From contig JAUPFP010000100.1 in assembly GCA_036925085.1 (NCBI GenBank), forward strand, positions 358,304 to 422,303: 64,000 bases of DNA, in the 5' to 3' direction. Positions 23,415-38,400 of the stretch are shown piece after piece. Numbering within the stretch: the first letter of the stretch is position 1; the number at the start of each line of letters is the position of its first letter. Origin of the DNA: Brachycybe producta (taxonomy: Eukaryota > Arthropoda > Diplopoda > Playtdesmida > Andrognathidae). The position numbers and the translations under genes are program-made. The notes beneath the pieces were generated by a model. That model was not told the DNA's origin. It worked only from the letters and a program-made list of their open reading frames with translations, and made no database searches.

Positions 23415-26400
23415 GAGCAACCTTGAAGGTGTAGGCTACAAATTGCACAATTTTTTTAAAAAATAAATATTTCGTACCAGTCAAATACAATCTCACATAA
23501 TAATAATAATAATAATAAAATAATAATGATGATTATGATGACTAAATAGAAGTTAACAAACATAATTGAAGTTATTTTTCTTCCTCCACAAAAAAGGGGG
23601 TATAAAGTGTTATAACGTGCAAAGTGAATTCAAGGTTTCCATTCAAAAATATCCATTTAAAATTGAATGTTTATCCAAGTTAATTTTGAATTAACTGACT
23701 CATCTGTTTAAAGAGATTTATCTTTTTTAAACAAAAACTTCTTTATTTTTTTTTGCGGATGTCCCAAATCTGAAACTTTGATCATTTTTCTCACGAACTT
23801 TTAGGCTAAAAGTTCTTTTATTACTTGTTCACCCCTTTTTTAGTTTAATCATATTTTGGTTTTGAAAGTTTTTTTTTATTTTTTAAAAATAATAAACAAA
23901 AATGATGGAGGCGTAAAGACTATTCATTAATATACTGTACATGAACATGATTAAGTTTTGAAAAATGAGGTTTATGGTTACTTCTTGTTTTTTTATGCGT
24001 AAAAAAGTGTTACTCGTCACTTGTAAGATGGTTTTTATGAACAGATTAGATGATTTTCAAACTCTAGTTATTATGTGTTATCCCCTTATCTGATTGAGCT
24101 ACCCTTCTAGTTTCTAAAACACTTTCAAATTGCTTCTTGAAAAAAGGGAATAATTAACAGTTCGAAGGAGCTTTCAAGTTTTAAAACCACCTTAAGTATA
24201 CTTGCGTCTAGAGACCTACATAAAGCCCATGGGCCGGGCTGGGCTTTGCTTAGGCAGGCATTTTTGTTAAAGGTCCATGGGCCTAGTGGAGTTTGTGGGC
24301 TTAAGCCTAGAGGGGCCTAGAGGGATTAACACAAAAATTAGGATTGTGTCATTTTTTGTCTGATAAAAAGGGGACAATAAGGAAAGAATGCAAGAACCCT
24401 TTTATTTAAATTGTTGAAAACGTTTTTATTACCCCTTTTTATCGGATAAAATAACGCAATACTAAATTTTTCATTATTTTTTCCTAAACTTTTCCCAATT
24501 TTGTTCACCACATTTTTCCCCAGTGACTTCTTGCTTTACTGTGGTTATTGGGAATTTCTTAAACATCATATTCAGAAAAATGCGTTTTGCAAACTAGAAG
24601 GGTCAATGTGTAACATAAGTATATTTAAAATATACTTTTTATGGCTTTTTGAAAAGGTCCAAAATTTAAGATATTGGACATTTTAAACTTTTCAGACAGT
24701 TTTTCTTTAGATGTATTATATTTTAACAGTTTTTTTCTGGACAAATTACTTTAAAAAGTAATTGTAATTACTTTCGACTTTTAACTTAACTTTAAGTAAT
24801 AAAAAAATAACGAAAATCGTCAGTTTGAAATTGCCATAATAAGTTATTTGTTAAAGAGATACCAACATGAAAATTTCATTAAGAGCTTCTTTAAATCTTC
24901 TAGTTTCTAAAACACTTTCGATTTATTTATTTTGAAATGCAGAGTTCAAAAAGAGAATTTACATTTTCAAACAACTTTAAACAGATTAAGTGACTTCATA
25001 AAATAATAGAATAAATTTCTAGAATAAAATATTAGTTAAAATGAATTTTAGATGTTTTTTGTTTTAAATATTGTTGCAAAAACAACTAATGTTTAAATTA
25101 TAAATTGCTCATCTTCGATATTTGAGTTTCTAACTTGTCAAACTTGACTCTTTTTGAACTTTTCATGTAGATTTTTAGATTTTAAGCTAAGCAAACAACA
25201 ATATTATAAGAACATAATTTTTTACTTGATTTTTAACCACATTCACGTAAGATGATAATATAAAATATTTAGTTAAAAAAACCCAATGAAACGTGAAATG
25301 AATTTTAACAACTGTTTAATCAACGTGTTTTTTAGGATAAATGCGGACACACATTTTTTTTAGTTAGTGGACGACACCAAATAAAACGTCTTAATTCTTT
25401 TGCTTCTGACCAGTCTTGAAAGTTGAAATTGAAGCTTGTTTATTATAAGTATACTTATTTTTTTTTCATATGGGACATTAACCCTTTGTTGGACTACAAT
25501 TCATAGGGTTTTTTTTGTGTGTGTGTTCCAATTGTGTGCAATTATGATAAAAGTAATTTTTGGTGTCTTTTCATTGTCGTTTTTCATTTGTGCCTTAGAG
25601 GTGTTTGTGGGTGTAACTCATGATATTGTACACAATATCATCACCTCCGTATACAAACACATACACAAAAAAAACTACTGAATCCACCCAAATTATTATC
25701 AATTGTTAGCATTAGACCTATTGTTATATCAGTCTAATTTGAAATTTCTGTCTTCTTGGTTAGTATTTTAAATTCGGCGAACATTCTCCAAAAAATTGAC
25801 AAACATTAGCCAAAAATTCGGCTTATCATGTCTTTTAGATGCAGACTGAAGAGAAAGTTAAATGTGATTTACAAACTAGAAAACTAGAAGGGTAGCTCGA
25901 TCACATGTGTATTTTATGTTTATATCTTTCAAAATAAGCTTTTTCTGCAAGTATGAAAATGAACGAACTTTAAGCAGACAACATTTTGAAAGATATGAAC
26001 ATGAAAATAGCCTTAAATGATGTGGAGCCACCCTTCCTTCTAGTTTCTAAACTTAACTTTGCTTCTGAAAGACAAGACAACCAGAGTACAAAAGTACGTT
26101 AACACTTTAAAACCACCTTAATGTTAACTTTGAATATGAATGATGGAGTTCGGTGGCTTTGTAGTTAAAAATAATAATAATGTCTATAATGTCTCTCAAT
26201 GGAAACATAATTGTGGATACTTTAGTTTTCTTTGTTTTCCCGACATAAAATCTCTATGGGAATTTCAAAAACTTTTGGCAAAGAGTGGGTGGGAATGATA
26301 ATAATCACTCTTTACTGAGAGGTTTTGGTCACTTGGTAAATATTATGCTTCATTATTAATAAAAAAAGTACGCTTTTTTAACGAGCATGTTACAGCCAAA

Positions 26401-29400
26401 GTGAAAAAAAAAATCAAGTCATTTTATAGATTCACTAGTCAATATACAGAAACACCAATTTTGTAACATGTCTCTCCTGCACAATAACAAGTTTTTTTTA
26501 ATGCAATGTCTAATAACATTATGTAGAATAATTGATTTTAAACGTTTGGTGGTAACATATAGCACTGTTTTCTAAAGGTGTGTTCTAATTTATTTTTAGA
26601 ACTACTTCTTATTCAAGTTGTTTCTCTTGTCCTTATAATAATTCATTCCATTGAAAAAAGTCTTATAAATTATCTGTCAAAATTAAGACTATAAATAAAA
26701 TATAGTGAGTCTTGTGTGTATATTCATGTATATTCTGGAATCAGAGCATAACGCTTCGAAAAAGAATTCACTATTTTTCATGAAAAATTTAAATAGTTAA
26801 AAAAAAACCATTTTGTTTGCAGTTTGTACATTATACTGTACAATAATAACTTAATAAGCAAATCTACACTTTTCAAATCTATTGTAGAAAAATTATTGTC
26901 ATTTTGAGGAAAAATGTTTTCTCGTAGGCTTCGTGTTTTTTTTCTTCTTCCCCTTTGATAAATTTCTTTTTCAATAATTAATTACTAATACTTACACAAT
27001 AGACCATTTACATATGCAAATTATTTTGACATGCAAAGAATATAGTTTCTATTATCATTTCCATATGCAAATTATCTGATATGCATTTGTAGAGATTACA
27101 GTTTAGTTTTTTTATTAAAACTAAAACATTTTATTCAAATTAAAATTTAAAAAAAAATGCAAATTATTTTGTTTTAAAATTTGTGTTTTGCGCAAATAAA
27201 AATGCAAAATTACAGTTAGTTAAATGGCTGCAGCAGTTTAAAGTCATCATAAGACACAATAGCACAAAGCGTAAAACAAATTTGGTTTAAGGTGTTTTTT
27301 TTTTTAAAAAGTGTAAACTCCTCACAAACTCCGGTCATTCGTTCAGAAACATTATTAAAATGAAAGTCTGAAAGTGTTTTAGAAACTAGAAGGGTAGCTT
27401 AATCACTTAAGACCTATTTTCTTGTTGATATCTTTTAAAATAAGCTTTTTTTAGTCAGTTTGAAAATGATCCAGTTTTTGAATATACTATTAAGTGATTC
27501 AGCCACCGTTCTAGTTTTTAACGTACTTTTAATTTCTATTTAGTGTTGCTCTTCTGAAAGTACAAAATAACCAGTTCGAAAATCTACTGTTGCAACTTAA
27601 ATTTTTTTTTGACAAATAAAAAAATGCGAATTATGCAATTTGTGTTTTTTATGCATTCATTTGTTCTTAATTATTATTATGTGTTTATTATTATAATTTA
27701 AATTACATATCGATATGCAAGAATAATGATTGAAATGTATAATTATTACTGACAATAGCATTAAAACATTATTTTGAACAAAGACCCGTCATAAAAAATG
27801 ATAATTTTTTTTACTCAGCCTTTAAAAAAATAATAAATTATGCACTTCCATTGTTTAAAATTCAAGATCTGTTATGATTTACATAATGGCCTATATGTAA
27901 TTTTGTATAAATTTATTATATATATTTTTGTATATCTTAGGGTGGTTATAAGTTGGAACTTCTGAATGACCAAGGGAAACCTTGGATGGACTTGACTCCG
28001 GTCACAGGAAACACTGATTTTGTACAATCTGATCCAACGTGAGTTCATTATATATTTTTCATATCTCTTAAAAACGTTTGTTTGCATTTATCTTTTTGTT
28101 ACACAACAGTAATTTGTTTTATTTTTCAATTTTAAGTTCATTGCTTTTTTGTTTCTGTTGTTGTTTTAATGCGTTTTTCTTTTGCAAGTTCACAGCTCTC
28201 TTTTAAGCCAGTTGGAAATGGACAGAAATTGTTTCTCAAGAACGGAAATGTTCATTCGAGTCACACTTTAATGAGGAGACTATTTTACATTTTGACAATT
28301 CAAAAGCCTTTTTTATTTAAAAAGAAACACAACTACAAAGTTACAAACTGAAAACGTTTAAATGATTTTAATGGCATTAAATCTTGAGTACAAATGCAAC
28401 GATTTAGACACTTAAGATGGTTTATGAACAGCTGATTTTGCGAACTCTTTTAATTATTCTGTTTTTCATAAGATGAAAATTAAGAGAAACTAGAAAATGT
28501 TTTAAAAACTAGAAGGGGGTCATGAGTATATTCATACTGGCTTTTTTTAAAAAAATAAACCTTTTTATGGACCAAAAATTACAACAACATGTCTGCTTAA
28601 ATTTGGATCATTTTCAAATTTCGATAAAAAGCTTATTTTAAAAGATAAATCATCATAGTTTTTAAAACTCATTCTAAAAACTTATTTTACACCTGAAAGA
28701 CATAATAGTAAGTGATCGAGAGGCTTTTACACTTTATAAAAATATCTTAACGTTTATAGAAGCAACTTTTAAGGTGGTTTTAAAGTGTAAACGCCTCTCG
28801 TACTCTCGATTATTCTTTCGGATGCAAAATTAAGTGAAACTTTGAAAGTGTTTGAGAAACTCTTACAAGGATAACGTAACTACTTAAGGGTATTTCTAAG
28901 CCATTTTTTTAAATAAAGTTTTTAAATTTTTATCTATAACAAGTTTATTTTGAAATTTATCAAGATATCTAGTTTCTAACACACTAAATTTCTCTTTTCT
29001 GTTGCTCTTCTGAAAGTCGCAAAATAACCAAGAGTTCGAAAGTCATCTTATCATAAAACATCTTAAACTGCGTTCATTACATTTATTTTAACTAAAATAG
29101 TAAATGAATGCAATATTATTGTTGTGATTAAATCATTGAAAATAAACTTTTTAAAGAAAGTTTTAAAAATTCATATTTTACAGTTTTATTTTCTAATTTG
29201 TAAAATTTGAAGTGGAAATTACGAAAGTTGTTATAAAAAAAATTATTTTTCGAAGATATATCGTTTTAGGAATACAATTATATTACATTCGTTTACTTTT
29301 ATAAGTTCAAAATAAGCTTTGTATTTCTCTTAAAAGCTGTTTCTCAGAGGCTAACTACCTCAAGTTAAAAAAAATCTTTCTTCTTCTCTATCTTAAATGT

Positions 29401-32400
29401 TTTTATTTACAATAAAAAAGCAATTTTTTGCAGCTAGTTTCTATTTTTGTAAAAGAAATAAATTCATACAAGTGTAAAATCAAGGTTTTCTTTGAAAAAA
29501 CTTCGATTCGTGTGTGTGTTTGTTAAACATGATTAGAGATTTTTGTATGCAATAATTATTTTATGTCGAAGTTCTCGTATTGTCAATGCGAGTTTCCACT
29601 TGACTTGTTCGATGGAGAGACTCAAGGGAGTGAGAGAGACTTAACAACAATTTTTTTTTGTGCGTTCAGTCGCCTATATAAATAATAACGTATGAAAAAT
29701 CAACGATGCAATTTTTTAAGTTTATTACAAGTATGTTTCCGCATCGAGAGCAAAGAAAGAAAATAAAATTTGATGATAACTTCAATTTTCTTCAAATATC
29801 TTTATAGGTGGCTTAAGCATTGTTTTCACTCAGACTCATAAGTCTGTCGACATTTTCATAAAAATATACATGAGTCCAGATACTGTCTTATCAGAAATTG
29901 ACTTCAGGTCTTGTCCCAAGCCTATTGCTAGTACACTGTGCAAAGTTGTATACATGGGTACGGGTGAGGTGACCACTCCAAGAGAATGAGGAGAAATTTT
30001 TGCACGAACAGGCTCGTATTTTTGGCCATTTGTACCTATGGTAATTCGACAATGGAATTGACTTTCAGACGAGGTTGTGCTTGGGGAATGTTATCATTTG
30101 GGGAATTTATGGTAGTGCTATTGAACAAGACATATATGCTTAATACAACTTAATAGTATATTTCCATAGGGAATTGTTATAGTAGATGATAAAGTTTATT
30201 TTGACAATGCATTTTTATGTTGTTTTTGGACTGAGATAGTCCCTATGACAAAGGCCTTCTGAGCTGCTTGCAGCGAGTACTTATTCAAATTAAAATTCAA
30301 AAATATGTATTTTGTGTTTGCAGTGCAACATGTTGCAGTTGACTAGTTTTTTTCGTTTTCTTCACATTTGTTTATGAAGAAACAAACATAAATGATTTTA
30401 CTATTGGAGTGGGTGCTTTCAATATGAGCCCTGCAACAATTTAAATTGCTTTTGCACAAACATTTCTGAGTCTGGAAAGCATATTTTTGTCAAGCTTATG
30501 TTTCAGACGACTTGTGTACAGACTCGTGTGTCTAAGTGAAAACAAACCTTAAGGTGTTTGCGCAACAATTGAGAGAGATAGAGGCAAGAAAAATTATATT
30601 TTTATATTATGGTTCTCGATTATTATACATATATTTTTTGTAACAATTTGAGCCGTAAAAAGATAGAGAGAGGGAATGCATAATTTTGCAGCATGTTTTA
30701 AGTTTGTGCTTATACATTTCAATTTCAACCATGTGTAGCTTTTAAAATATCATAAAACTATTTCCATTTGGATGCTTTTTTCGGTTGTTGTCCGTACCAT
30801 GATTCGACAGTTGCCACAAACACATGTATATATCATATTATGTTTGTATCTCGAGCTAATTTTCCGTTGCCGTGAAGTTATAAATATTAAAATTGGCTCG
30901 TGTACCGTGGAACGGGTCAGCCGTGTGAACTTTTCTCTTGTTTGTTGTGTCAGACACCAATATATGTCATACAAATTGGTTTATAAATTTGTGTCCCATT
31001 TTATTGTCATTGCTGTACACAACTCACCTTGTGTATGATTGAATAAAGGGCACTTATAAGTGAAAACGTTTCTATATTTAGAAACTCTCTGGTGTGTTAA
31101 ACCGTGCTTGTGCAGCATGTCTATAGCCGGCTTCACACGAACCACTTTGTGGCGCTTTTTTGACAGTTTGTGTTGCCACAAAGGTTAATGCTACTGGCGT
31201 GACCTTAATCACCACAAACAAATAGGCGGTGGTCGCCGTTTGTGGTAGGATTTAACCACTCAATGCCACTGGATTGGCGATGGCTTGTGTGTACATTCCT
31301 ATATAATCAATTTTCAGCTAAAAACAACCACTTTATGTGGCGACACAAAATAGTCCGTGTGATGCCGGTCTATCTGAAGCTGATTCGCTTGAAGGAAATT
31401 TTAATGGCGAAAATCTAGATTTTCAAATATTTTTACCTAAAATAATTATTTTTGAAGTTAATCTTTCTAAAACACTTTCAATATTTTTTTTTAATGTTGC
31501 TTCTGAAATATAAAAGAACCAGAGTTCTATTATAGTTTTTTTTTGCATTTTCTCTTCCAATGACTGCTTTTTAAAATATTATAAAATTTTATGTTTTATT
31601 TTTGATGATTTTATTACTAGAGCTCAGCAGCACTTAATTCGGCTACCACGTAATTTATCCTGTCTCGGATGTACGATTCGTTTGAAACGAGAAGCCACAG
31701 AATGGGCAAATAATTATACATTTTGGAGCTGTGCCGAAATCGACATCGTCGAAGGTACTCCATATTTTAGTAAAATTAATTTTATAAATCATGAGTTGAA
31801 ATGTTTATATGTTTTTTTATGTACAGCAGAAGAGTATGCAGAAAATTGTCTTGGGCATGGAATACTCAAAAATGGAGTTTGCAAATGTCAGAAATTATAT
31901 TCTGGACCTCGGTGTCAGTACAGAGGTTTGTTCTTTGTCTGTTTTATTTAAATGAGGAATTAATTTGATTGTAAACGTGAATTTTGTTGTCTTATTTTAA
32001 GATGAATGTTGGGAAGATTCTGATTGTGGTGACAACGGAAAGTGCGTGGACATTAATGCCACATCTTATCCTAAAAAACAATGCTATTGCAAGTTGGGAT
32101 GGTTTGGTTACAAATGTGGCAAAGGTATGTTGAGTCTACATGTACTTGTAACTATTGCAGTTAAGAATGTTAAGAAAAGCAGCATTAAAAATCAGAGTTT
32201 GTTAAAAATTAGAACAGTAAACGGTTGTTCTAAAATCATGGTTAATAATTTACAAAATTACCAAAAGAAGTTTATTTTTAAATTAAAGATAACGCCATCA
32301 CGAAAATATATTTTGTGCAGTCATCTCCTATTCTAGTTTTCAACAAACTTCGAAATTTTACATTTATTTCTGAAAATAATTAAATTAATAATTATAAAAA

Positions 32401-35400
32401 AATATTTTCAAAGAATCTTCCATAAAATCGACTGATATTGATCTAAGCCACCATCAGAAGAAGGTTTTTTCAGAAGATTATACACTTTTTTGGAGGATCC
32501 TTCCTTCGAAAGATGAGATCGAAATGGTAATGCAAGTGAAGACCACAACGTATGCATCTTTGGGATGGCGGCCTAAGGGTATGAAGAAAAGCTCTCAGTA
32601 TATTAAGATCCTAGACACTCCAGAGTTGACAGACACTTGTGACAATTTGACGGTTCCGAAATTACTCAAATGGCTCTCGCAACTAAACGACAATTCGAAC
32701 AATCATGAAAATAACTTCTTAGCTGAAAAACCTATTGAAAAGTACAGACAATTTTTCTTGAAGCACATAAATATTTCTGAAGAACGAAAGGTTGTTAGCA
32801 AAATAGACCTTTTTTGAGGTCACTGGTCTATAACATTGGTCGAGAAAATTAACATAATTCAAAAATGTGGAAAGTAAAAATAAAAATCCCATTCAATATT
32901 GCAACGAAAAAAAAAACTGAAAACCTGGTTACAATATTCAAGAAGCGATTGCACCTTGAAGTATTGTTCAAAACTAAGTTTGAAGACATATTTGTTGTTC
33001 GAATCGAGAGCTGGTTTTTGGAAACGTCCAATTTCACTTAACATTGCATCTATGGTGTGGTGCAGCACGTGCACGTTGGAGTGTCTACGCTCTTGTGTAT
33101 ACTTAATGATGATGGAAATTTTAAGCGTTTCTATTTTTTGAGTAGAAATGACATCAGCCTGTAAAGCATTTCCAATCATTACTGATAATGTGGTTAACGA
33201 AAGTGACACCGAAGTTATTGGTATTGCTGAACCAACACCAGAACAGGAGACCAAAGCTGTACCCGAACCACCTGCGAATAAAGATTTGCATGCCGGGCCA
33301 GGAAGCAACGATGGAGAATTCAGGTCGTTATCAGAAAATCAGGATGCAGCAGAACAGTTTAAACGTACGGATTACATTTTAAATTAAAATGCCCAGCTGG
33401 TTAGTTTTAATTAATTGTTACTGTTTACAGCTCATAAGGGTAATGTAACTGAAATTCATCTGGAAGATGAGCCTGTGCCTGAAGATACCGCAGCAGAAGC
33501 AACAGGTGAACACTCCAAAACAGATAAGAAAATGATTACGAGGAACGAGACTCATTCTGATGTGGCAGTGGCAACCGACGAAGACTACACGAACGAACCC
33601 GATACGGTGGCTGAAGAAACAGCCGCAGAAAGTCATCACGTAACGCTGGAAATCACAAGTCAGAAAAATCTTCCAGCTCACAAAAACGAAGAAAATTTGG
33701 GTGGAAGTGTCGGAGGAGCAGAAACGGCTCAAGATGGTGAAGTGAACTATGGATTTGAGCCACATGAGGAAGGACAAGTGGAGTATTCTCTTAACGTACA
33801 TACTACGGCAGCAACTACGAAAGCTTCCGAAGTGTCGAGATATAAGCGTCAAATTACGTCAAAAACTGAGTTTACGACTACGAGCTCTATTTCTTCGTCT
33901 TCTGCTGGCGCAAGATTAACATCGACAGGGAAATCTGTTGTTGAAAGAATTTCGAACACCAGTAGATCAGTTCCCGAAGGCAGAGATATAGATTCCGAAC
34001 ATGATCATGGGACTCAGCCGGAGCCTGAACCTGAAAGCGAACCGGCTGCAGAACCCACTTCTGCTAAGTCTTACATTCGAGGTCTGTACACTCCAAAATT
34101 GGATTTTCATCCGATGGACTGTACGGACATTGTGACTGGAATGGCAAGAGGGACTTATAGTCGCGTTATGGATCAGTACACGAGGGATCGGTCAACTCCC
34201 AGAAAAGATACGTTTTATGGTGGTGAAGATAGTTTGACATTAGCCACCGGATTTGAAAAAGACGGTGTTACGACAATTATTTTCAGGCGTCCACTCGAAG
34301 GTGATTCTTTTGCTGTGTTCATTATTTTTTGTTTTATTAAAATGCTTGGTGAACAGATTTTCGAACTCTCATAATTCTGTTTAGAAACTTGAAGGGTAGC
34401 TTTGTCACTTAAGGGTGTTTCAATGTTGATATCTTTCAAAATAAACTTTTTATGAACAAAAATGAAAAATACATAATCGGCTTCAAGTTGGGTCATTTTG
34501 AAACTAACGTAAAAAGTTTATTTTAAAAGATATCAACATGAAAAATTGAAAATACCCTTAAGCTACCCTTCGAGTTTCTAATACACATTCAATTTCTTCT
34601 TCATTTTGCAACTCGAAGACAGAATAATTAAAGTTCGAGAGTCGTTTACCCTTGAAAACCATATTAACGAGGAATTCATTTAATCGTAGCCTCGGATGAG
34701 ACTGACCACAGTTTTGTGAAGGGACAAATGCACGTGATTTGGGCAAAGGGACAGGAGTCTGGGTCTTACATTCATTCGCCACCGTCGGGTCTCGAGAAAG
34801 GAGAGACTCCAAGCGTAGCCGATTTTTATCGAAAGGATGAATTTAAATATCACGGTCACAGAAGTCAACGTGGAGTTTCGTCCATCAATTTTTTCGGTTA
34901 GTTTTAATATAAAAAGGTCATTGTTTGTTAAATAAAAGTTTTTGTTTGTGAACATTCTTTTAGACGAATCTAAGAGTGAGAAGCCGAACGGTAACGGTAG
35001 AGGGGAATTCAAGATACCGAAGACGTGTACGGTTGATGACTGCGAATACAGAGCAACCTGGGAACTGATTCCGTCTAAAGACGAAATTGTATTCACTGTT
35101 TCTACTAATAATTCTGACAAGTGGACTGGAATCGGATTTTCAGAAAATGCTAAAATGGTATGAATTTCTTATCACCATTTGGTGTCAGTGGCAGCGGCGC
35201 GATAAAATCGAGAATCAGCTGTTCATAAAACATTTTTTGTTAGCCTGGTACAGATGCAATTTTAGGTTGGGTGGACGATGCCGGAAGAACATTTGTCATG
35301 GACACATGGATCGAAGGATACAATGCTCCGATTTTAGACAAAATACAGGATGTTTACGGATTCAAAGGATCAAAAGTAAATGGAAGAGTAACTTTGATGT

Positions 35401-38400
35401 TCAAACGTAAACGGAATACCGGAGATTCTGCAAATGTAATTATTTAATTTGTTTTTTTTTTGTTAATTTTGTTTGGATTTTAGACCAAGAATTTAATTCT
35501 TTTTCTAGGATTTAATATTTTCCGACACTTCCTGTTTATATCTTGTGTTTCCATACAACGGTGGTGTTTTTAATGCAGTTAATAAAAAGATACGAAAACA
35601 TGATTCGGTACCTTTAGTTTCTGATGAAAAGATTTGCATTGAAGGATCGGCTGTGACAACCGGTAAGTTAAAATTGATTACTCGTGTGTGTTTAGGCCCA
35701 CTTTACATGAACCACTTTGTGTTGCCACAACATATCGCCATGTAGTGGTTGAAGCGGTTTACTTCGCATGGACCACCGTTGAAAACAATGGAATGTTGTC
35801 AGTGCATTCCACTGGTATGATTTTGAACATCATTGCAAAACAGACGGTGGTCGCCACTTGTGGCTGGACTCGCCCACTTATCGCCACTGTGGCGGTGGCT
35901 ATCTATGTAATCAATGGTTAGTTGGAAACTACCACATTTGGTGATGACACAAAGTGGTCTGCATGAAGCGGGAGTTAGGGTTGCACCCTTTTGGTGACCG
36001 ATTTCGACTGAAAAACGAAATCGGGTTGTCGTCAAAACTGACCACTTCGAATCTTTCCATGAAAATGCACTGCAACCACAGCAATCGAAATCGACCGCCA
36101 AAAGTGTGCCTTAGTCGTTTTTTTTTTTGCAAGTGTTTTCTTATTGTTTTGCCTGTGATATTTTAATTAGAAAGTAGTTTGGGCTTTTTTATAATTAATT
36201 ACGGTGGTTGAAATGGTGCCTTGTGGTATATTTCCCGTTACAGCCGGTATTCCTTCTTCCTCCTCCTCCTCCTCCTCTTCTTCTTCCTCGGTGTTCCGTG
36301 GTTGTTCGAAGTTGTTCTACTCATTCACCCATCATCTCGTAACCACATCAGTGACCACGTTCATTTTCTTTGTCCGTTTTCTTGCCTTCATTTAACCACT
36401 TGTGTGTCCGTTGGTAATCCAGTAACACAATTCACGTTCCTGAAGATAATTTAATTTCATATCTAAACGAAAACTAATTGCCTGACTCAAATTATGAAAT
36501 GTTTTTTGCTTGTTTTTGTTTGTGGAGTGAATTTTTAATAAACAATCGGATCACCTCAATTTATCAAACTAATAAAAAAAATAAAATACTCATAATTATG
36601 CATTTATTTTAAATTAGCTTATTTTTATGGTGGATTAGGTTTTTATTTCTTGATTTATATAAAGTGAGCTTGCAATGATAGATACGTGAACTCTGGTTAT
36701 TCTGCCTTTCAGAAGAAACACTATTGAGAAAGTGAAAGTGTCTAAGAAACTAGAACGGGTAGCTGATCTACTTAATAGTATTTTCGTGTTAGTAATTTTC
36801 AAAACAAACTTTTTATTGACAATTTACAGAAATGATAAAAACATGTCTACTAAAAATTGTCAATATTATGGTCAGACCATTTTCGAACTGCCAATAGAAA
36901 GCTTATTTTAAAAGATACCAACAGGAATATTGATTGAGCTACTCTTCTAGTTTCTAAAACACTTTCAAGTTATCTTAATTTTTCTCCGGTAAGTTAGAAT
37001 TCCCAGAGTTCGAGTGGTGCTTACACTTTAAAACCACCTTATTTTTTTTCAGAAATAAGTTTAAGAAAAAAAATTGAAGTTTCTTAGAAACTAGAATAGT
37101 AAACATTTTTTCTTTTTTTAAATGCATAATTTTATGATAACAGTTTTCATAATAAACCCTTTTTTTATCACAGTTTAAAATGATAATCAACATTTCTTTT
37201 TTTTTCATCTTAAGTTTAGTGAAAATAAATTTTAAATTGTAAAAAAAAAATATTTTTAATAGTCAACAAAATAATTTTAGCAATTTCCTTTACTATTCTA
37301 GTTTTTAACAAATTTTAATTTTTTGTTAGTAAAACTAATGTTGCTTATATAAAAAGTTTACTTTGATTATGTAAATCTTTGTATAAACTTAGCGAATTTC
37401 TTGTTGAACCGCGTTTAAATCACATAAAGTCACTTGAAATAATTTAAATATAATTATATTAAAAATGTATCATTGTTAAAAAAAAGATAAATATATTATA
37501 AATAAATCTAAACATATGATGAAGAATTTTGTTTCATTAACAATTTTTTAAGTTGTATTTGCCGTATGTTTCTGTTACAGGTGCAAGTGGTTCGGAAGAA
37601 ATACCTTCGTTAATGGCCACCGTTCCCGATGCGTCCACCAGTATAGGTCCTCTTGCAGTCACTGTGAGTAGCACACCACAAACAGTTCGTTCTGCCTATT
37701 TGGTGGCGATCCGTCTTCCGAACCAAACTTTAGACGATGCGATCGAACGAGGGATAGACTTTAAGATGCTTATCAAGGAACACCTTAAAGTTTCTGTAAG
37801 TTCAATCATTAGAAAATTTCACAAAAAATTTCACTTAAAAAATTGTGATTGATGATCTTGTTGTAGATGACTCAAGCATTAAATCACATCAAAGGCTTTG
37901 AAAAAGTAGATGTTACAGCTTTGGAAAGGTTTTTTTTGTTATAATTGTTAACATTTTTTTGATAATGGATTTTATTTTTAACTTAAATGTGTTGCTTTTT
38001 TATTATTTCAGTGAAAAAAATGAATCGCGAGTTGTGGCTAAGATGAGAGTATTTATAGATTCGGACTCTGATGGTCAACTGTCAGACTTGACAACTGATT
38101 ATTTAGATAAAGTTAAAGAATTAAAGCGCACTCTTAACGAAACGATTGCAAAAGGACGTGTTGGTCGGCTCTTGGTCGATCCTGTGTATTTGGTTGTTCA
38201 GCCACCTGCAGAAGGTATTTTTTTGTAAATATTTAATTTTCATACTCTGGTTATTCTGCATTTCAGAAGATGTCCATGTAAATAAGCCTTTTAAGTAATT
38301 GAGCTATTCTTCTAGTTTCTAAAACATTTTCAATATTCTCTTTATTTTGCACCTTGAAAGACAGAATAATTAGAGTTCAAAGTGCGTTTACAGTTTAAAC

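Larger units (their letters stand above)
23277..27940 (+). other. Second intron of the DOMON gene
   Basis: 4.7 kb without a supported exon. Contains an ATC microsatellite (23379-23414), an ATA/AAT run (about 23500-23530), F1 arms and copies (24083, 24800, 25835, 27290), an inverted element at 24335-24475, and a stretch with repeated octamer-like ATGCAAAT motifs (27010-27210). Confidence 0.6.
28039..31620 (+). other. Third intron of the DOMON gene
   Basis: 3.6 kb without a convincing exon. Holds two F1 copies (28400-28755, 28768-29060), a 741-bp inverted-repeat element (29812-30552, with a 115-bp dispersed repeat inside) and another inverted-repeat element (31126-31369). Both-strand open frames at 30750-31040 show no family features. 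Confidence 0.6.

Noticed and set aside
30750-31181. Frames of 66-88 codons on both strands
   Set aside because: No signal of a family, and part lies in an inverted-repeat element; within a 3.6-kb intron of the DOMON gene.
32859-33308. 149-codon minus-strand open frame overlapping DOMON exon 8
   Set aside because: No recognisable domain or splice context; its 5' third is antisense to a supported exon. Kept only as a point within a finding.
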